A stretch of DNA of 64,000 nucleotides from assembly GCA_036346205.1 (NCBI GenBank), contig JARFJB010000002.1, forward strand, positions 5,690,001 through 5,754,000, written 5' to 3'. Positions within the stretch are counted from its first letter, which is position 1, and the number at the start of each line of letters is the position of its first letter. Positions 11,085 through 23,440 of the stretch are shown in pieces. A program made the position numbers and the translations under genes. The notes beneath the pieces were generated by a model. The model did not search any database and was not told the DNA's origin. It was given only the letters and a program-made list of their open reading frames with translations. The DNA comes from Vesta saturnalis (taxonomy: Eukaryota; Arthropoda; Insecta; Coleoptera; Lampyridae).

Positions 11085-11695
11085 CTTTAAGAGCGGTTCA
11101 GGCGGTTATGTTCTCGAATAGAGAGTTTCAGGTGTAATAAATTACAAACGGAAAGGCAGGCGAGTATTTACAGAGAAGCGTTCTATAAATAGAAGTCTCT
11201 ATTTATTGCTTTAAGAGCTGGTCAGGCGGTTATGTTCTCGAATAGAGAATTTCAGGTGTAATAAATTACAAACGGAAAGGCAGGCGAGTATTTGCAGAGA
11301 AGCGTTCTACAAATAGAGGTCTCTATTTATTGCTTTAAGAGCTTGTCAGGCGGTTATGTTCTCGAATAGAGAATTTCAGGTGTAATAAATTACAAACGGA
11401 AAGGCAGGTGAGTATTTGCAGAGAAGCGTTCTACAAATAGAAGTCTCTATTTATTGCTTTAAGAGCTGGTCAGGCGGTTATGTTCTCGAATAGAGAATTT
11501 CAGGTGTAATAAATTACAAACGGAAAGGCAGGCGAGTATTTGCAGAGAAGCGTTCTACAAATAGAAGCCTCTATTTATTCTTTAAGAGCTGGTCAGGCGG
11601 TTATGTTCTCGAATAGAGAATTTCAGGTGTAATAAATTACAAACGGAAAGGCAGGCAAGTATTTGCAGAGAAGCGTTCTACAAATAGAAGTAATT
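11085..11695 (+). repeat. Five tandem 124-bp repeats in the left arm
   Basis: The unit is marked by CAGGCGGTTATGTTCTCG, which recurs at about 11099, 11223, 11347, 11471 and 11593, and by GAGAAGCGTTCTA. Copies are about 95% alike by eye. The right arm has only two copies. Confidence 0.92.
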
Positions 11696-11929
11696 TAAAA
11701 ATGCCAAAATTTCGTTTATAAACCTTGCGAATGAATGGGGTTTTTGGTAGGAAATGTCGCAACGTTTCTGCACATCGTGCAAGTGGGGTACCGGTGCGCA
11801 CGCAAAAGTGCTGATTATTTACATTTATTTAGAACTGGAATAAAATGAATTATTATTAAAACATTATCTTAATCATTTTTATTAAAATAGTAATTAATTT
11901 ATCTTACCCAAATTCTGGCTCGTTACAAC

Positions 11930-12730
11930 CTAAAAGGTTGAATTTTGTTCCACGATGGCTTTTTGTAATTCTGCCTCAATTTCCACCTCGTACGTAACTA
12001 ACCACTCCTGCAGCTGATCTTTCTTACTAGAAAATAAGGGTAGATGGTCTAAATGCAACGAATGATACGGGGCCTTATCCATAACCACCACATAATTTCC
12101 GGATAGTTTGGGCAGCATAAGAATCGACTGTTTAATCACCCACTTTTGAAACCGGTTCCCATTCAAGTTTTATGATAATCCCTGAATTGAGTAAATAGTC
12201 GCAGTTTTCCAAAAAACCTTAAATTACACCTCGCGTGGTATAGCTTTTACCTTCACTTTTAATTTTGGATCTGACATCTTGACCAAAACTTTACAACTGT
12301 ACAAATTCTCCCAAAAACTTAATTTTGGCTACAACGAGTTTTATTTCACATACAATTTACCATTGACACGTATACTTAATGTCGTTCGATTCCCATCAAA
12401 ATTTAAATCTGTTTTAACTTGATGATACAATTTGTCCAAAGTAAACTATTCATTTTTCGAATTAAATTGCCAAATTAGTTTTTTGTGAAAGGTGAAATTC
12501 CAAATCTCCGCGTTTGCCACAATACATCGGCTTTATATTTTGAGGTTTTGCCGTTACGATGCCTTGGATATTTCGTTGTGAAACCTAAACCCAAGTACAT
12601 ACTTAATGTGCGCACGAAAAGGTGACTTAAGTTCTTACGTACTTGAAAAATATGCGACACCATTACTTTTTCGCATTGCTCTAACTAACTTGGTACTCTT
12701 TGTGATGATTTTTGGCATTTTCTCAACAAA
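11930..12730 (-). pseudogene. DDE-type transposase remnant in palindrome core
   Basis: The clearest part, 11930-12166, reads MNGNRFQKWVIKQSILMLPK then YVVVMDKAPYHS, a typical second-aspartate region of IS630/Tc1-related DDE transposases (here VMDKAPYHS for the usual VMDNAPYHS), followed by KKDQLQEWL. Upstream on the minus strand, 12475-12663 includes a tract resembling the basic region before the catalytic core. The intervening sequence has stops and shifts, and no complete frame exists. It lies exactly between the arms, so it is probably the remains of the element's own enzyme. Confidence 0.65.
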
Positions 12731-13640
12731 TTATTATTAATTCAATATGAGGCTTGATCATCATATGCGTTACTTACATAGGTAACACAAGCGCGATTAC
12801 TTTTGAGAGGACGGCATTACATTGACTTCTTGCCATTTTGACAAATGGGAATACCACTACAGAAAAAAAAATATCATGGCCTGCTCCAATGCAAGATAAG
12901 ATAGAACAGAGTGTATAATGTAATATATTTTATCTGTCATTCCTAAATTACATTACTACGACAACAAGTTACTAATTGTCAAATTGATGTCAAACACGCG
13001 CATACTATTAAAGACAGTTGACTTGTAAAATTTTTGCATGGTACTAATTAAAAGCTTAACTTTAGTTAGGTTAATACATGTTTACTATTGAATAACAAAT
13101 AAATCCATTTTCTGAAGTTCATAATTTAGTTATTATTTATACATTTTTTTTACTTCTTCCGTATTTTAGATACATTTTGTGTAGCGGCAAGAACTGCATA
13201 TTATTTTTCTTAGTTTCCGGCTTTCGTTTTCCCTGCTTGAAAATGTTCTTTGAAAGAAAGCATATTTAATATCTCGTACATTGCGTAATAACGACCTTCT
13301 GTTAGTGCAAGCGCCATGTAAGTACTAATTATATGTTTTATATATTATTTCCATTAACTTTTTGTTGCCCCAAATCCTACAGTTTTGTAGCAAAGTCATT
13401 TATCTACAAAATTTCTTACGAAGGGTATGCTTATTTTCATAGACTTACCAATTTTTGGACTTTGTACAATATTATAATTTTACATAATTATTTGCTGTTA
13501 GCTTAAAACGTGGAAAACTTACAAATATGTAGCAGCTTAAGTAAGGCAATTGTTATCAGTTAAAAATACGGTGTTATTTTCGGGAGGTTCTTTAAATGAA
13601 GAACAAAAACAAAGGAAAAATTTTCATCAATTCATTTTTT
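12731..13640. other. Palindrome core, nothing recognised
   Basis: AT-rich sequence between the transposase remnant and the right arm, with no coding motif that I can identify. Confidence 0.4.
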
Positions 13641-13788
13641 CTTGACTGTTTAGTTGCCAAGCTTATTATATATAGTGCCCGTCTATAATTCGCTATTATG
13701 TGAACCATAAAAGTAAAATTAATAAAATTTTGGGAAACTGAACTAGGGCACATATTTTGATGGTGTTCAGTGACGTAATCTGTAATGA
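13640..13788 (-). repeat. Dispersed repeat, copy in palindrome core
   Basis: The reverse complement matches 19690-19845. Shared landmarks are GATTACGTCACTGAA.ACCATCAAAA, GGTTCACATAATA and AGACGGGCACT. The relation suggests that a segment of about 150 bp exists in several places in this genome. Confidence 0.75.
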
Positions 13789-14014
13789 GGCAGAATGTGG
13801 GTAAGATAAATTAATTATTATTTTAATAAAAATTATTAAGATAATGTTTTAATAATAATTCATTTTATTCCAGTTCTAAATAAATGTAAATAATCAGCAC
13901 TTTTGCGTGCGCACCAGTACCCCCTTTCACGATGTGCAGAATCGTTGCGACATTTCCTACCTAAAACCCCACTCATTCACAAGGTTTATAAGCGAAATTT
14001 TGGCACTTTTAACT

Positions 14015-14262
14015 TACTTCTATTTGTAGAACGCTTCTCTACAAATATACTCTCCTGCCTGCCTGTTTGTAATAATTTATTATTACACCTGAAATTCTCT
14101 ATTCGAGAACATAACCGCCTGACCAGCTCTTAAAGCAATAAATAGAAAACTTCTATTTGTAGAACGCTTCTCTGCAAATACTCGCCTGCCTTTCCGTTTG
14201 TAATTTATTACACCTGAAATTCTCTATTCGAGAACATAACCGCCTGACCACTCTTAAAGCAA
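14015..14262 (-). repeat. Two tandem 124-bp repeats in the right arm
   Basis: These are the mirrored counterparts of the five units at 11085-11695, marked by CGAGAACATAACCGCCTG. One unit carries a few extra bases (AATAATTTATTATTAC). Confidence 0.9.
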
Positions 14263-14534
14263 TTTCAATTTAATTAAATAGAATTCAAATACTCCGAAGT
14301 ATAACCGATTTTTACGAAAATAGTTGTAATACCTAGAAATTCCTATTAACAAACCATCCTTAAGAAAGTAATTGACGTCAAAGAGGTTTTGCGTATTATA
14401 CTGATCTTAGGTAGATTGACTGGTTAACACCGGCGATCACCGGGATTATTATAGGGCTTCTTCTAGTAAGTGAGGCTTTAAGCAACGTCTGGTTGCCCAC
14501 TCATGCGCTATAACCTCAGAAACGGCAATTTACC

Positions 14535-14825
14535 AATTCCATCCTGAACCCCCTGTATAAAGTTCTGTATATTCACAGTGTCCGTTATAACTTTGAATAA
14601 ATAGGATCCCTAAGAGTCGTTAATTTAGACTATTGAGCCCATTGGCTTGGCTATTAACGAAAGTATAAACGAACACCCAATATATCCTGAACCTCCTGTA
14701 TATAATTCTATATATTCAGAGCGTCCGTTACAACTTTGAATAAATATAATCTCTAGAATTTGTTGATTTAGCTCGAGCTCCCTGCTTGGCTATCAACACT
14801 TATAATTTACTCCCCCTGTATATCA
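14535..14825 (-). repeat. Mirrored about 140-bp unit pair in the right arm
   Basis: Reverse complement of the pair at 10525-10805, with the same two-copy state in both arms. Confidence 0.75.
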
Positions 14826-15769
14826 CAAAAATACACCTGAATATCAAATCCAAATTGTTACCGAAAACCAAACCTGAAATATGTAAAGTATTACATTTAT
14901 ACAACTAAAAGTAAATTTTACGTTTTACTTCAAAAGTAAAAGAATTGCAAATTTTATAATAAGAAATCAATCAAATTAAAGCAATAAAATTACGCTTTAA
15001 TTATAAAACCCTAAGGTAATATTTCTTAGAGAAACTCCATTTCCATTTCCACAATTAAGACATTATATTCAATTGCAGTGTAAAGAATCATCCTCTTTAT
15101 ACAAATAAAACGAAGGTCAACGTTTCATTTAAATAGTTTGAACGAACTCTTATCGAATTTTCAACAACACATGTTGAAAATATACCGGTATCATATGAAC
15201 CATTACAAACCGTAAATTACGAATTCCAAACGTTGAATAACCCCTTGTAGATATTTTGATTGTATATATTAATTATAGTTAGTCTTTTCCTTAGTCCGTG
15301 TGTACAAACCACCACAAATTAAACAGAACAATTACCCCGTGGTATAAACAGACTCTTGTATTAACACAAATCGTGTAAATACCAAAACCCCGTGTAGGGC
15401 CTGCTTTTCTGTAACCTGTTCCGTATTTCAAAACGTTATTGAATAAAATATCAGTAATATAAAGAGCCAGTCCCTGATTCCCTGAATTACGCTTTAACCT
15501 CGAATTTAACAAACATTGTCTTAAATGTAAAATATAATAACCAGAATCAACTTACCTGTCTAAAACACAGTAATCCTCCTTGGAATTGTACACACACCCT
15601 TGTATTATTTCACCTGAACACATTATAATTTGTTTACAAAAAAACAAAAACCCCAATTATTTTAATATTGTTTTGAACACTGTGATTATAACGCGTTTGA
15701 TTTACAGAAAATTTCCAAACCGACAACGAACACAGAGACCCCTGTCCGGCACCATTATAAATCGTAGGA

Positions 15770-15845
15770 TTTACCGCCTACAGCGTCGACGACGCCAGGC
15801 TCACGTTGGTGTACGGTGGGCTGCCCAAATACCAGGCGCTGAACC
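15770..15845 (+). other. Right-arm copy of the GC-rich exon-like block
   Basis: It is the inverted counterpart of 9578-9646. On the plus strand TAG precedes GATTTACCGCCTACAGCG, then GTCGACGACGCCAGGCTCAC. It differs at several positions (for example TTGGTG where the left copy has GAGTTG) but stays open across the block. Confidence 0.4.
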
Positions 15846-16139
15846 AGGAATATAAAATTATTTTCATTTTTCCAGTATTGTTTAGTTTGAGAACTTTAAT
15901 TTATTTTACCAGAATACCTTTTTATTTATTACTTTTCTTGTTATTATTATAATTCAGAGTTGTTTTAAATATATGTATTAAATCTGGGTATGAACAATTT
16001 GTAAATAGTTATATAAAAGTCTAAAAACCCACACCTAAATTTCCTGACTAGTCGAGGTTAACACAAAATCCACATAGTGGTAATTAGTAAGATAATTCCT
16101 AAAAGAGACCAGCTCCAGAGAAGGATCCTTACAAATCAT

Positions 16140-16490
16140 TAAAAATGGCGTAACGGAGAACTGGTGGACACACCAAACCACATCTTGACTTTTGACAAAC
16201 CATCGCTTCCCCAGAGTACAAACCACATCTTGACTTTTGACAAACCATCGCTACCCCAGAGTACAATAAGAGCTATTTATCCTCACGTCCCTATATACCA
16301 CCGCCTATTAGATGCTTCCGTTGCCAAAAGTTTGGACACACCGCAATGGGGTGTATACACGATCAAATATGCATGTGTGGGAAAAATCCCCATGAGGGTA
16401 CGATATGTGAAGAACCGTTACAATGTGTAAACTGCGGAGGACAACATTCGGCCCGAGACAGAAACTGCCCAAATATATACAAGAATTGAA
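16140..16490 (+). pseudogene. LINE ORF1 (Gag-like) zinc-knuckle fragment
   Basis: In one frame the segment reads RCFRCQKFGHTAMGC, then CMCGKNPHEGTICEE, then CVNCGGQHSARDRNCP, three CCHC-type zinc knuckles of the ORF1 protein of I/Jockey-type non-LTR retrotransposons, which binds element RNA. Just upstream, in another frame, TPNHILTFDKPSLPQS is the usual stretch before the knuckles. That stretch is duplicated in tandem by exactly 45 bp (15 codons). A frameshift lies between the two parts near 16270. No start region is present, so the copy is 5'-truncated. Confidence 0.85.
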
Positions 16491-16904
16491 AATTCAAAAA
16501 ATCAAAGTCATAAAAAAATGTCTTACTTGAAGAACCAAAATTATAAGGACCTGCGCTCCGGAAAGCGTAAACGTGCTGGTAAGCACAACTAATGCACCGG
16601 CCGAAAACGAGCCTTGCAGAACCTCAAAAAGAATATATCTTTCAACGTCACCAAGTATACAGGATGACGTAGAAAAAAACAATTTCATTCACCCTTCTCA
16701 ACGGAAGGTAAAAAAAGGGATGGCCATTGGGAAAACCACGTAAAAATCGTGAGAATAGTCAAACCTCTAACGGGGATGTGACTTCCTGAGTTCTCTAGTG
16801 TAATAAATATGTGATAGCTTTAATAGAACTGTGACATTTTACCTGTTTGTCTTATATGTTTATTAATCTGTCTATTGTCCCTTATATCTTATTCGTATGT
16901 CTAT

Positions 16905-16960
16905 TTATTATTTTATTTATTTATTTATTTATGTATTTATTTATTTATTTATTTATTTCA
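16905..16960 (+). repeat. TTTA microsatellite within the LINE
   Basis: A run of (TTTA)n lies between the ORF1 fragment and the reverse transcriptase region, where the endonuclease domain should be. It marks an internal deletion or a rearranged junction. Confidence 0.85.
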
Positions 16961-19190
<2,230 letters not shown>

Positions 19191-19640
19191 AAAAAGAAAG
19201 TTGCCGCATGTAATAAGTTTTTTACATATAACAAATATGTACAATAAGGTTTAACAAGGTGATAAAACCCGAGGAAATGGGCAAATAACCCAAGAGGTTG
19301 ACGCCCATTAAAAAAAATAATAAACTTAATAATTAAAACACAATTTAATAATTCAAACATACTTTGATGGCAAAACAAGTTTAAACAAAATGTCCACCGT
19401 GACTTCTGGCGTACTATAAACGTTTGATTCAAGGTAGCCCCACAAAAATAAATCTAGCGGTGTCATATCTGGAGAACGAGCAGGCGACTATTGAACCCCG
19501 TCGTCCAATCCACCTACCAGAATATTGTTCGTTTAAATACCGTCTTACTGGTGCATAATAGTGGACAGGAGCACCCTCCTGCTGAATCAGTAGTAATATT
19601 TTAATGTTGATGTAGTTGAAAAGGACTTTGAGCGAGCTTT
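19191..19640 (-). pseudogene. Mariner-type transposase C-terminal fragment
   Basis: On the minus strand 19440-19640 reads LIQQEGAPVHYYAPVRRYLN then RWIGRRG, the second catalytic block of DDE_3 transposases (E stands where D is expected). A frameshift follows. Another frame continues with an RSPDMTPLDLFLWGYLESNVY-like tract to about 19400. No N-terminal half is present next to it. Confidence 0.75.
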
Positions 19641-19689
19641 CAAATTAGATGTTACTTACCATATAATCCCATTTTAAATTATTTTACAA

Positions 19690-19845
19690 AATGGCGACTG
19701 TTCGCCATTTTTAATGATTACGTCACTGAATACCATCAAAAACGTTTTTATATGTGCCTTAGTTCGGTTTCCCATGATTTTATTAATTTCAGATTTGTGG
19801 TTCACATAATACGTTGGGGGTTAGACGGGCACTGTATGTAGTTAT
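19690..19845 (+). repeat. Dispersed repeat, copy matching the palindrome core
   Basis: This is the plus-strand counterpart of 13640-13788, with GATTACGTCACTGAATACC and GGTTCACATAATACG. A further 16-bp inverted match, ATCATTAAAAATGGCG near 16137 against CGCCATTTTTAATGAT near 19706, brackets the LINE. Confidence 0.7.
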
Positions 19846-19877
19846 ATGTGTAATATATTTGCATATTTATGTTTCAG

Positions 19878-19993
19878 ATACGTAGTTGAGTTAAAAATTA
19901 GACTTGAAAGGGCAGATTGAAGTAATAGTAAGAGAAATTGGGATGAAAACAAGAAAACTCAAAGGAATTGAGAATAAATTGAAGGACTCGAAG
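19878..19993 (+). pseudogene. Degenerate inverted copy of host exon 6
   Basis: The plus strand here matches the minus-strand exon at 8213-8351, including its acceptor (TTTATGTTTCAG). It includes ACGTAGTTGAGTTAAAAATT, then GACTTGAAAGGGCAGATTGA, and continues to AAGGACTCGAAG. Two bases are lost early, which breaks the frame, and the last 25 bp with the donor are missing. Because intron bases upstream are also copied, the duplication happened at DNA level rather than through mRNA. Confidence 0.85.
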
Positions 19994-20990
19994 TATAATA
20001 AAACTTATAACTCATAACTCACAGTCTAGATTAGATGAACGTATACCCCTGATCATTTAATTTTAATATCTTTAGAGTGATATAATACAAAAAGTTACAG
20101 GTGGAGGAGTCTTACTTTAAATATTATTTTATTCTAGTAACGACAAATGATTAGATCTTTAATATACTAAGTATTAATAAACGGTCATGAAAATGACATT
20201 CCAGAACAGACGCTACAATGCAAAATGCTACTATCAAAACACAATTTTAACAAAATTTAATTAAACCAAAATAGTAAAGGAATTCACAACTGAAAACTTC
20301 ACATACGAATAAGAGTTCTAATCAAACCATAATAAGTTCAACGAAGAATTCATAATTTTTCGTTACTACTAAAAAACTGTAACAGTTATGGTACATTTGT
20401 GATACATAGAAGACAGAATGTACACGCTTAATCTAATTTTAATGTTAACTGTACATATTAAATCATTGCAATGTGATGATTAAACATTTTTAAATACTAA
20501 CATATTCACTTTGAGGTATAGAAAAATAAGCAGGAAACCTACACATGCCAAGAACTAATATTACCTAATATCATATCATTTTGCCTTTTTTTTTTAATTA
20601 CGAAATCTCAAAACCTATTTAATCAAAGATTTTCTTCTTGTCTGTGGAGTTATTTGGATGTTTATATATTTCAATATCTTTGCATTGTACACGAATATAA
20701 TAGTGAGTTTACCTTGATAAAATTTTCATGTTGCCAAATATAATGTCATGATTTAGGTTATTTAAACCATGTTCAGCTGCTCCAGACTTCTCTCATTCAC
20801 TAAATCTACAAGCTCCTTTACGTCTAGTATCAGAGCTATGTGTTGAGGTTCCAATCACCGTTCTGCTCAAGGGTATATGTATCAAGTACTAAAAAGATAC
20901 AAACCGATCCTCATGTTACCCTGTCTGTTTTTAGTTAATAATAAAGGTAAATAAAGTCTTAATCCTAAATAAAAGATAAATAGTTATATA
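19994..20990. other. Intron sequence, nothing recognised
   Basis: About 1 kb of AT-rich DNA without coding fragments or repeats that I can link to others in the window. Confidence 0.4.
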
Positions 20991-21715
20991 CAAGGTGAAT
21001 CTTATCTAATCCGCCATAATTAAAGAAGTACTAGAACTCATCATTCTAAGCAAAAAAGTTCATATGTACATGGGTCTGGAAATGCTTCGTTTCCGAGATA
21101 CAGGGTGTCAAAGTTGAAAAAAGAAATCGCGTTTTCTTCAATATCTTTCGACTGTTTCGAAATAATTTCATGAAATTTCGTATGCGGGGTTTTTTTGGGA
21201 TGACAAATTTAAATTTGTGGTCCATTCAGTTGTGGTTTCTAGGGCGCCAGCAACCATTTCGACCCCTTTAAATCGTCGCAATTTTTTTGTGCTACACTGT
21301 ATACCATTTTGGACTAGAAAAATCGATCTTCCTATCTTTTCTGCTAAAAAAAGGTGTATCTTAGTGAAGTCGCTAGGAGCAACCCTCTCCGAGAAAAACG
21401 CATTTAAAACTCATGATGCATACACATTTTCGGAGGGTATTCTTTTGACAGGTTTATCAATAGGGATTTTAATTGTTACTAAGTAACTTACTTGTTTACT
21501 TATGTGTCTGCCCTAGCAACTTCACTTTTTTTAGCAGAAAAGATTTGAATTTGTCATCCCAAAAAACCCCCATATAAAAAATTTTATGAAATTATTTGAC
21601 ATCCTGTATCTCGGAAACAAAGCATTTCCGGACCTACCTCATATGAACTTTTTTGCTTAGAATGATGAGTTCTAGTACTCCTTTAATTTTGGCGGATTAG
21701 ATAAGATTCACCCTG
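20991..21715. mobile_element. MITE-like inverted-repeat element, 725 bp
   Basis: Ends CAAGGTGAATCTTATCTAAT and ATTAGATAAGATTCACCCTG are inverted repeats that extend about 200 bp inward, with shared TTTTTTGCTTAGAATGATGAG and TGTATCTCGGAAAC. TA precedes the left end (20989-20990). The unpaired centre has no transposase. The AGGGTGAAT end style fits a mariner-derived MITE. Confidence 0.85.
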
Positions 21716-21716
21716 T

Positions 21717-22425
21717 TGACTTTCATAAAAATTGCAACACCTAGAATTTGTTGAACGATTTTATTGAAATTTTCGTCAACGATGTCTTTCATTAGAACAA
21801 ACAAACGATTAAAATTTGAATAAAATCTAGCTAGTAGTTTTTTTTTGTTTTGTTTTTTCCTTTGCACTTAGTAACAATAAATTTGAATAAATAAACCAAT
21901 CAGTGTGTAATTTTGCAAATTGTTTGTTCACAATTTTGTTCTGAACTTGGGAACAATGCCAAGAGTACGTCAACATCAACATTTTTCCCAATTGACTAAT
22001 TTTGAACGTGGCCGTATTATTGGCATGAGAGAGACCGGACTTTCGCTAAGAGAAATTGCTCGTCGTGTAAATCGAAATATTACAACGGTATTGAGATGTT
22101 GGTCCAAATGGTCCGAGGAAGGGGTGCAACAACGCCGCCCTGGATCTAGACGTTCCCACAGGACTACAGATCACGAAGAACGTCGCTTAAGACTTTTGGC
22201 TGCAAGAGAGCTATAGATCACTTGATTGATAGCATGTCACGCCGTCTAAATGAGTGCATTACAAATCGTGGCGGAGCAACTCATTATTGAAAAAACATTT
22301 TTAGTTTTTGTTCTTTTGTTTTCAAATTTTAATTGTTTGTTTGTTCTAATGAAAGACATCGTTGACGAAAATTTCAATAGAATCGTTCAATAAATTCTAG
22401 GAGTTGCAATTTTTATGGAAGTCTG
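21717..22425 (+). mobile_element. Internally deleted Tc1-like transposon
   Basis: Terminal inverted repeats of about 100 bp (ACTTTCATAAAAATTGCAAC, TTTGTTGAACGATT, TTTTCGTCAACGATGTCTTT) face each other at the two ends, and TA follows the right end at 22426. The left end abuts the MITE at 21715 directly. Only the first and last parts of the transposase remain. Confidence 0.85.
21956..22290 (+). pseudogene. Tc1-like transposase, N-terminal HTH plus C-terminal tip
   Basis: From ATG at 21956 it reads MPRVRQHQHFSQLTNFERGR, then GLSLREIARRVNRNITTVLR and RRPGSRRS. This is the paired-like helix-turn-helix and GRPR-like motif that bind the TIR. At about 22216 it jumps to DHLIDSMSRRLNECI and TNRGG.THY, the extreme C-terminus of the family. 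The whole DDE catalytic domain, about 230 codons, is deleted. It is closely related to the N-terminus at 28146. Confidence 0.87.
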
Positions 22426-22429
22426 TATA

Positions 22430-23440
22430 GATATGAAATATAATTTACATTAAAGTTCTTTATACAGAGATCTAATCGACGTTGAATCACCACAATAGGT
22501 AACAAATTTAGCCGTATAAGAGTCACTGTTATATTATGTGAATGCAAACTGACAATTAAAATCAACTAAGATGATAAATAATGGTTAACAGTTATTAAAT
22601 ACAAGTTGCACACATGTGAATGTAGAATATATAAGTAAATTTTGTATATAGACTTTAACCAAATTTCAATATTTTAGATAACGTATAACTGGCAGGCAAA
22701 ATGAAATAGTTCGTCAGAAACAACTACATTCAATATAATAGCTACACATTTTTTACCATTGCAATTTTGCAGTAGATTGGTGTTAAATAATTAGTTAGCA
22801 TAACTCCGTCGCCTCGACAATCGTCAGGTTAAGTGAGTGTAATTGTAGATTAACCTGTTACGATGTATCTTCGTAAAGACAGACGACAGCTAGGTGTACA
22901 TCATTAGCGTGTAGATGATGGCATTAACCAGTAAATAATCGTGAGGAAATTTAATAGGTAACATATTTCAGTAAGAATCGTAGAAGTTATTTTTCCAAGC
23001 AATCACACAATGATACGACCATAAAAAAAGAAAGTCCACCTGTACGCAATAGATGTTTCAAAGAAAAATTTTACTTACGTGACAAGCTCGGTGTAAAAGG
23101 AATATACTGGGTGTGGCAACTGTCTGTATTTGGTGGATAATGGCTCGAATATTGAAAATAAATAAAAATTGTTTATATACAAGTTGTTCATAGTCAAGTT
23201 TTCTATCGCGTAAAAATATTTTTGAGTATATAGGGTATTTCGTTCAGCCCAGGCGCAACCAAACTTTTTTATTTTAAAAGGAACACCCTGTATATTATTG
23301 CATTTACTGATTCTTCGTTTCATTTTAGATCAACTTTCTGTATCACATGTAAGGTCTAAAATGAACTGTTTCCAAAAGTAATTCGATTTTTTTTTGTAAA
23401 AATTGATGTCTGTTGCAGTCTTTAAAAAATCGAATATCTC
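22430..23440. other. Intron sequence with one short MITE-like trace
   Basis: Mostly featureless AT-rich DNA. Near 23236-23295 TATAGGGTATTTCGTT and GGAACACCCTGTATATTA look like ends of a small mariner-type MITE. Confidence 0.4.

Larger units (their letters stand above)
9285..11920 (+). repeat. Left arm of the giant palindrome
   Basis: About 2.6 kb, reverse complement of 13789-16136. It is longer than the right arm mainly because it holds five rather than two 124-bp tandem units. Confidence 0.85.
9285..16136. mobile_element. Foldback-like giant palindromic element, 6.85 kb
   Basis: The arms 9285-11920 and 13789-16136 are reverse complements of each other over more than 2.3 kb, with scattered indels. 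Matching landmarks include GATAATTCCTAAAAG at 16090-16105 against CTTTTAGGAATTATC near 9320, the GC-rich block at 9578-9646 against 15770-15845, and the inner ends CTTACCCAAATTCTGG against CAGAATGTGGGTAAG. The spacer 11921-13788 holds a degenerate DDE-type transposase. Both arms contain tandem repeats, five copies of a 124-bp unit on the left and two on the right. This architecture recalls Foldback and Galileo elements of flies, but the core transposase fragment looks IS630/Tc1-like rather than P-like. Outer ends and target duplication are not resolved. Confidence 0.8.
13789..16136 (-). repeat. Right arm of the giant palindrome
   Basis: Reverse complement of 9285-11920, but about 290 bp shorter because three 124-bp units are absent, plus small indels. 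Confidence 0.85.

Noticed and set aside
11085..11695. CRISPR array
   Set aside because: The 124-bp units are contiguous tandem repeats without spacers, in an animal-type genome.
15580..15855. Open frame of 91 codons in the right palindrome arm
   Set aside because: The equivalent frame is not kept in the left arm. Only the short GC-rich block stays open in both.
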